DNA of 9,503 nt from Planctomycetota bacterium (lineage in GTDB: Bacteria; Planctomycetota; Planctomycetia; Pirellulales; Pirellulaceae), in the NCBI GenBank assembly GCA_029259935.1, contig JAJDEH010000375.1, positions 1 to 9,503 of the forward strand, read 5' to 3'. The notes beneath the pieces are model-generated. The model was not told the DNA's origin. It made no database searches and worked only from the letters and a program-made list of their open reading frames with translations. The position numbers and the translations under genes were made by a program. How positions within the stretch are numbered: the stretch's first letter is position 1; every line of letters starts with the position of its first letter. Below are positions 5,536 to 9,503 of this stretch, one piece after another.

Positions 5536-7431
5536 CTAAATCGGCACGCCGTCCCAGCGGACAAAGGCTTCCATGGCGAAGTACTCAGGCAGCCCGATGC
5601 GGTTATACTTGTCGGCGGTACCCTTGTTGCGATCCTCGGCCCGTTGCCAAAACTCGCGCGGATCGGGGCCGGGAAACAGAGCCGAATCCTTCTGGCTCTC
5701 GTGCATGAAGATGGCCTTCTTTTTCTTGGCGATATCATTGGGGCTGAGCGGTACGGCGATCTGAATTTCGTGAAGATCGTATTCTTGCCAAGCTCCTCGA
5801 TACATCAGCGTTTCCGGCCGGCATCCTTCTTCTTCCTCGATGTCGCCGAGCGCCCTGAAGATGGCATCCGCGCACATGCGGTGCGTGCCGTGCGGGTCCG
5901 ACAAGTCCCCCGCCAGGTAAACTTGATCCGGGCCGACCTGTTCGATCAATTCTCGCAGAATCTTAACATCGACGCCGCCGACTGGCCGTTTGTCGATCGT
6001 GCCGGTCTTGTAAAACGGCAGGTCCAAGAAGTGAAGGTTTTCTTCCAAACAACCCAGCTCTTTCGCCCCCTCCTTGGCCTCGCTCCAACGAATCAGTTCT
6101 TTGATATTGAGTACGGTTTCGATATCCAAATCACCCGGTTGTTTGCGGTCGAGCGATTCGTTGACTGCGGACTCGACAAGCTGTGACTTCTCTTGATCGA
6201 TGCCGAACCGGCGGTTGTACTCGGTCACCAAATCGGCAACCCGGCGGGCATCATGATCGAACACCGCGATGTTGCCGCTGGTCATGTAAGCAATGTGCAC
6301 TTCGTGGCCGTCCTCGGCCAAGCGAATGAGCGTCCCGCCCATGCTGATCACGTCATCGTCGGGATGGGGGCTAAAGCAAAGAATGCGTTTCTTCGGGCTT
6401 TGGCCGGCCGGATGGTAGTCGATGGTGTCCATCATCCAGCGAAACACGCGGTCGGCCAACTTGGAACCGGGACCGTGATGCCGCACCAACCGGTGCAGAT
6501 TGTGATTGCGAAAGTCGTAGTCATCCAACTTCAACAGCGCCTTGTCCGTTTGATCGCACAGCCACAGCACGGCCCGTTTGATGCTTTGGTCGGTCCAGTC
6601 GACATGGCCCATCACCCAAGGGGTCGCCCAGCCCGCCAGGCCCTCGGCCGCGGCGTTGTCGAGCAATATGGCGGCGTTCGAATGACCCTGCAACACACTA
6701 GCCGGAACGCGTTCGGAAACAGGCCCTTCGGCCGCCTCGCGAATGATGTCCGTCTTGTGTTCTCCTAGCGCCATGAGCAGAATCTTGCGGGCTTCGAGAA
6801 TGGTTCCGATCCCCATCGTGATGGCTTGGGTGGGAACATTTTCCTCGCTGAAAAAGTCGCTGGAAGCGGTCTTGCGCGTCAGCGGATCGAGCGTACACAG
6901 GCGAGTGCGGCTTTCGGGAATACTGAATGGCTCGTTGAATCCAATGTGGCCGTTGCGGCCGATTCCCAACAGCACGATGTCCATCCCGCCCGCTTCGGCA
7001 ATTCGCAGTTCGTATTCCCGGCAATGCGTATCCACATCGTCGATCGACACGGTTCCGTCGGGGATATGGATGTTCTCCGCGGGGACGTTGACATAGTTGA
7101 AAAACTGTTCGTGCATCCAGCGGTGATAACTCTGGATTTGGTCGCTGCCCAGTCCGTAGTATTCGTCCAGGTTGAACGTGACAACCTGCGAGAAGTCGAG
7201 CCCTTCCGTCTTATGCATCCGAATTAGCTCGCGATACACACCCAACGGAGTCGATCCGGTCGGCAGCCCCAAGACGGCGTTCTTTCCAAAGGCGTTCTTT
7301 TCGCGGATGACCCCCGCGATCGTGCGGGCCACGTGCTGGGCCAGATCTTGATTCGACTCAAATACATAACAGGGAACATTGGTTCCGGGTACTTGAATGG
7401 CAATCGTGGCGATGGTTGATTGATCGGACAT
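5536..7431 (-). CDS. nagB: Glucosamine-6-phosphate deaminase fused to LmbE/PIG-L-type deacetylase
   Basis: A 631-aa two-domain enzyme. The N-terminal domain (~20-275) is NagB-like, a family that converts glucosamine-6-P to fructose-6-P plus ammonia: phosphate loop LGLPTGSTP (54-62), NLDEYYGL with the catalytic Asp (D89), and GIGRNGHIGFNEP (156-168) with N160, H162 and E167. The Asn before GH matches Bacillus-type NagB; E. coli has Asp there. A linker-like region (~276-346) follows. The C-terminal domain (~348-630) is an LmbE/PIG-L zinc deacetylase: SPHPDDDVISMGG (H356, D358 presumed base, D359) and AGDLSDPHGTHR (H514, H517), plus YRGAW and RSEDRN-like (RAEDRN, 598-602) signatures. The whole length and order match a roughly 660-aa protein I recall from Bacteroides annotated as glucosamine-6-phosphate deaminase. 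No signal peptide, so cytoplasmic. All key residues of both domains are present. The fusion suggests sequential N-deacetylation and deamination of an acetylated amino sugar, but the deacetylase substrate is not known. The ATG lacks a good Shine-Dalgarno. Confidence 0.93.
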   Translation of the reverse strand: MSDQSTIATIAIQVPGTNVPCYVFESNQDLAQHVARTIAGVIREKNAFGKNAVLGLPTGSTPLGVYRELIRMHKTEGLDFSQVVTFNLDEYYGLGSDQIQSYHRWMHEQFFNYVNVPAENIHIPDGTVSIDDVDTHCREYELRIAEAGGMDIVLLGIGRNGHIGFNEPFSIPESRTRLCTLDPLTRKTASSDFFSEENVPTQAITMGIGTILEARKILLMALGEHKTDIIREAAEGPVSERVPASVLQGHSNAAILLDNAAAEGLAGWATPWVMGHVDWTDQSIKRAVLWLCDQTDKALLKLDDYDFRNHNLHRLVRHHGPGSKLADRVFRWMMDTIDYHPAGQSPKKRILCFSPHPDDDVISMGGTLIRLAEDGHEVHIAYMTSGNIAVFDHDARRVADLVTEYNRRFGIDQEKSQLVESAVNESLDRKQPGDLDIETVLNIKELIRWSEAKEGAKELGCLEENLHFLDLPFYKTGTIDKRPVGGVDVKILRELIEQVGPDQVYLAGDLSDPHGTHRMCADAIFRALGDIEEEEGCRPETLMYRGAWQEYDLHEIQIAVPLSPNDIAKKKKAIFMHESQKDSALFPGPDPREFWQRAEDRNKGTADKYNRIGLPEYFAMEAFVRWDGVPI

Positions 7432-7609
7432 GGAAGGGGCTGATTTCTCCGCGAACAGGGGCTCGCAACGTCGACAAAGGGAGGGCTGATTGACTCTTTA
7501 TCCAGAATATCCCGTGGGCCCTTGTTTAGCTAGGGTCGTGAACCCGTTGATCGAGTTTGCTCGTTTTCATGAACCGGCAATATGGGCAATTGGACACGAA
7601 TGAAGCAAT

Positions 7610-7661
7610 TTTGTTTGCGGACAACTGCGGACAGCACCCCGGTTTCGCGGTTTGTTTGCGG
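7610..7661 (+). repeat. 11-bp direct repeat, 41 bp apart
   Basis: TTTGTTTGCGG occurs at 7610-7620 and 7651-7661. The second copy overlaps the proposed -35 of the DUF4954 promoter. The centre spacing of 41 bp is close to four helical turns, which would place a pair of bound regulators on the same DNA face. Confidence 0.35.
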
Positions 7662-7685
7662 CTATTTGAGCCAGCGTGATATACT
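7656..7685 (+). promoter_or_regulatory. Putative sigma-70 promoter of the DUF4954 gene
   Basis: TATACT (7680-7685, five of six matches to TATAAT) is preceded by TTGCGG (7656-7661, matching only TTG) with an 18-bp spacer. It would give a leader of about 125 nt before ATG 7818. The -10 is good and the -35 is poor. Confidence 0.35.
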
Positions 7686-7817
7686 CGACAACAACGCTTT
7701 TGCACGGCTTGAAAAGAGATCCCTTATCCAATTCGGTCGTCCCGCGAAGTCGTCGCCCCACGAGTGCCTCAAGTTGAGCCCTGACGGTCGGCGCGCCGTG
7801 CCGGCCAGAATAACGGA

Positions 7818-9503
7818 ATGATGATGAGCAACGGAATCGCCGCCGCGGAACCCGTTTGCCCTGCCGCCAAAGACGCCGCTGAACGGACGTCGGAGTTCAC
7901 GGCCGAGCGGTCCGACTTCTTGCGGACCGTCGACCTCTGCCAGGCCGACGGTGCCGTTCGCTTTGCCCTGGGCGACGCCGTGTTGCGTTCCCTGTCGGCC
8001 GCCGAAATTGCCCAACTTCAAAGCCAAGGGAATTGGGCCGAGCAGTGGTCGCGCATTCAGGTGGCCAATCACTTCGATGCGGCGCGGGTCCACCATTGCA
8101 GCTTTCATGGCGATGTAACCTTGGGCAGTTTCAATGATTCTGTCACGGTCGACGGAGCGACGCTTCCCACCGGTCTGTGGAGCAGTACCATCGGCGACAG
8201 CGTCGTGGGAAACAATGCTCTTGTCCGCGATGTGCGTCTGCTGGCCAATTACGTGGTCGGCTCGGACACCCTGCTGCTGAACTGCGGCTATATCGGATGC
8301 GAGGGCCCGACGGCGTTCGGGAACGGCACCGAACTCTGCATCGGCGTTGAAACCGGCGGGCGTGAGGTCTTGATATTCGCCGACATGACCCTTGATATTG
8401 CCGTCGAGATTGCGACATCTCGATCGGACAAGCAGTTGCTGACACGATACGAGGCGGCCGTGGCGAGCTACGTCAATCAAGCGCGCAGCCCGCGAGGAAT
8501 CATCCAGGCCGGCGCGCATATTCGCAACACGAACAAGATTCGCAACACGTTCATCGGCGCCGGTGCCGATATCGACGGAGCGGAGCTTGTCGATGAGAGT
8601 ACGCTGCTAAGCACCGCCGAGGAACCTGTCCAGATGGCGTCGGGAGCCTGCCTTTCTGAATCGATTGCGCAATGGGGAAGCCACCTTGCCAAAGTCGCCC
8701 TCGTCGACCGTTGCGTCTTGCTCGAACACTCGCATGTCGAACGGCAGGGAAAAGTTTTTGAGACCATTCTGGGCCCGAATTCGGGAGTGGCCAAAGGCGA
8801 GGTTTCCGCTTGTTTGCTAGGACCGTTCGTCGGCTTCCATCACCAAGCGCTGTTGATCAGCGCGGTCTGGCCCGAGGGAAAGGGAAACATCGCCTACGGT
8901 GCCAACGTGGGATCGAACCACACGGCCAAGCTTCCAGATCAAGAGATCTTCCCCGGCGAGGGGATGTTCTTTGGCCTGGGCGTCAACATCAAGTTTCCCG
9001 CCGATTTCAGCCGGGCTCCCTATTCCATCATTGCCAGTTCGGTCGACACGTTGCCTCAAAAGGTCACCTTTCCCTTCTCGCTCATCAACGTTCCCTCCAG
9101 GATCTATCCCGATTTGTCACCGGCCTTGAACGAGATCATTCCCGCCTGGCTATTGACGGACAACATTTACTCGGTCAAACGAAATGAAGACAAATATCGC
9201 ACTCGCAACCGGGCGCGGCGGACCAAGCTGGAGTTCAATGCGTTTCGCCCGGCGACGATCGACTTGATGCTGGATGCTTGTCGCCGCCTGGAATCCGCCG
9301 CCGAACAGCGAGAAGTCCACACCGATCGCGAGATTGCCGGTCTGGGCAAGAATTTCATGACCGAAACGAATCGCCTGGCTGCTCTGGATGCCTACCGGTT
9401 TTACATCAAGCTTTACGCGTTGCTAGGCTTGGTGGACGTAGCGGAGAGGGCGAGCGGCGATCGCCTGTCACTCAACCAGTTCATGGACGGGTCCGCCGAC
9501 GGG
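7818..9503 (+). CDS. DUF4954 family protein (beta-helix-like), 3' end beyond window
   Basis: 562 codons are open to the window edge; the family is typically about 650-700 aa, so perhaps the last 100-150 residues are missing. Residues ~58-80 (LSAAEIAQLQSQGNWAEQW) begin the recognisable family region. Then come VHHCSFHGDVTLG (91-103), ANYVVGSDTLLLNCGYIG (143-160), the strong signature ELCIGVETGGREVLIF (172-187), and LLGPFVGFHHQALLISA (333-349) followed by GANVGSNHTAKLPDQEIFPG (361-380). I recall the matching pattern from Bacteroides DUF4954 proteins (GVEVSVLNETGGREV; GPFTVTHHKSTLLIAG; GSNQSNHMYKLG). The short regularly spaced strands resemble the left-handed beta-helix of GlmU/LpxA-type sugar-nucleotide enzymes; the reaction is unknown. 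The first ~55 residues are variable. Three ATGs in a row (7818, 7821, 7824) make the exact start uncertain; an in-frame TGA at 7782 excludes a longer N-terminus from an upstream ATG. It is divergent from the NagB-LmbE gene. Confidence 0.9.
   Translation, partial: MMMSNGIAAAEPVCPAAKDAAERTSEFTAERSDFLRTVDLCQADGAVRFALGDAVLRSLSAAEIAQLQSQGNWAEQWSRIQVANHFDAARVHHCSFHGDVTLGSFNDSVTVDGATLPTGLWSSTIGDSVVGNNALVRDVRLLANYVVGSDTLLLNCGYIGCEGPTAFGNGTELCIGVETGGREVLIFADMTLDIAVEIATSRSDKQLLTRYEAAVASYVNQARSPRGIIQAGAHIRNTNKIRNTFIGAGADIDGAELVDESTLLSTAEEPVQMASGACLSESIAQWGSHLAKVALVDRCVLLEHSHVERQGKVFETILGPNSGVAKGEVSACLLGPFVGFHHQALLISAVWPEGKGNIAYGANVGSNHTAKLPDQEIFPGEGMFFGLGVNIKFPADFSRAPYSIIASSVDTLPQKVTFPFSLINVPSRIYPDLSPALNEIIPAWLLTDNIYSVKRNEDKYRTRNRARRTKLEFNAFRPATIDLMLDACRRLESAAEQREVHTDREIAGLGKNFMTETNRLAALDAYRFYIKLYALLGLVDVAERASGDRLSLNQFMDGSADG

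Larger units (their letters stand above)
7432..7817. other. Divergent intergenic region between NagB-LmbE and DUF4954 genes
   Basis: These 386 bp must contain the promoters of both divergent genes. On the plus strand I see one plausible promoter (7656-7685) and an 11-bp direct repeat. On the minus strand a TATTCT near 7510 is the best -10 candidate, but it is weak. A 79-codon plus frame (7582-7821) has no recognisable content and overlaps the DUF4954 start, so I do not call it a gene. Confidence 0.55.

Noticed and set aside
5458..6186. 242-codon plus-strand frame
   Set aside because: Lies antisense to the NagB-LmbE gene, whose two domains are unmistakable; no family resemblance. Long antisense frames are expected in GC-rich codon usage.
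6193..6768. 191-codon plus-strand frame
   Set aside because: Antisense shadow of the NagB-LmbE gene; composition typical of reverse-complement coding.
7582..7821. 79-codon plus-strand frame before DUF4954
   Set aside because: No ribosome binding site and no recognisable content; it contains the proposed promoter and overlaps the next gene start.
7662..8519. 285-codon minus-strand frame
   Set aside because: Antisense to the DUF4954 gene, which has recognisable family signatures; the frame has no family content.
1..9503. CRISPR array, tRNA, rRNA, IS element or phage genes
   Set aside because: Searched by eye on both strands; no regularly spaced repeats, cloverleaf-like sequences, transposase motifs or terminal inverted repeats were found.

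Overview
The window looks like chromosomal DNA of a planctomycete, most likely a Pirellulales-type member of Planctomycetota. This rests on recalled family resemblances, not a search: an ECF sigma factor directly coupled to a membrane anti-sigma-like protein with a LolA-like domain and a C-terminal Tyr/Trp-rich motif; a NagB-LmbE fusion enzyme; a DUF4954 protein; and an exported cysteine/proline-rich protein. Base composition is moderately GC-rich and Shine-Dalgarno sites are weak. I see no rRNA, tRNA, IS element, phage gene or CRISPR array.

Layout. (1) 1-1968, minus strand: a two-gene regulatory operon, ECF sigma factor (1351-1968) followed with zero gap by a one-TM anti-sigma/LolA-like protein (112-1350), ending at a probable terminator (45-67). 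(2) 1969-2173: short divergent intergenic region holding a possible 31-codon leader ORF. (3) 2174-2944, plus strand: NYN-domain protein with a C-terminal OST-HTH/LOTUS-like domain, a predicted RNA-acting protein. (4) 2990-3895, minus strand: seven-TM integral membrane protein of unknown function, convergent with the NYN gene. (5) 3896-4252: gene-free stretch with three small inverted repeats. (6) 4253-5056, plus strand: secreted protein with 21 cysteines, closed by a perfect 12-bp terminator hairpin (5153-5185). (7) 5186-5535: gene-free; contains a 13-bp tandem duplication and a two-hairpin element ending in a second strong terminator, which I propose as a small RNA candidate. (8) 5536-7431, minus strand: 631-aa glucosamine-6-phosphate deaminase fused to an LmbE/PIG-L-type deacetylase. 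(9) 7432-7817: divergent intergenic region with a plausible promoter. (10) 7818-9503, plus strand: DUF4954 protein, running off the window end.

How the genes may work together. The sigma/anti-sigma pair is a self-contained signalling unit. The NagB-LmbE fusion and the divergent DUF4954 gene (left-handed beta-helix-like, resembling sugar-nucleotide transferase folds) may form an amino-sugar module; this link is inferred from position and fold only. The most interesting parts are the deacetylase-deaminase fusion with its DUF4954 neighbour, the orphan terminator-ended RNA candidate, and the Cys-rich exported protein.
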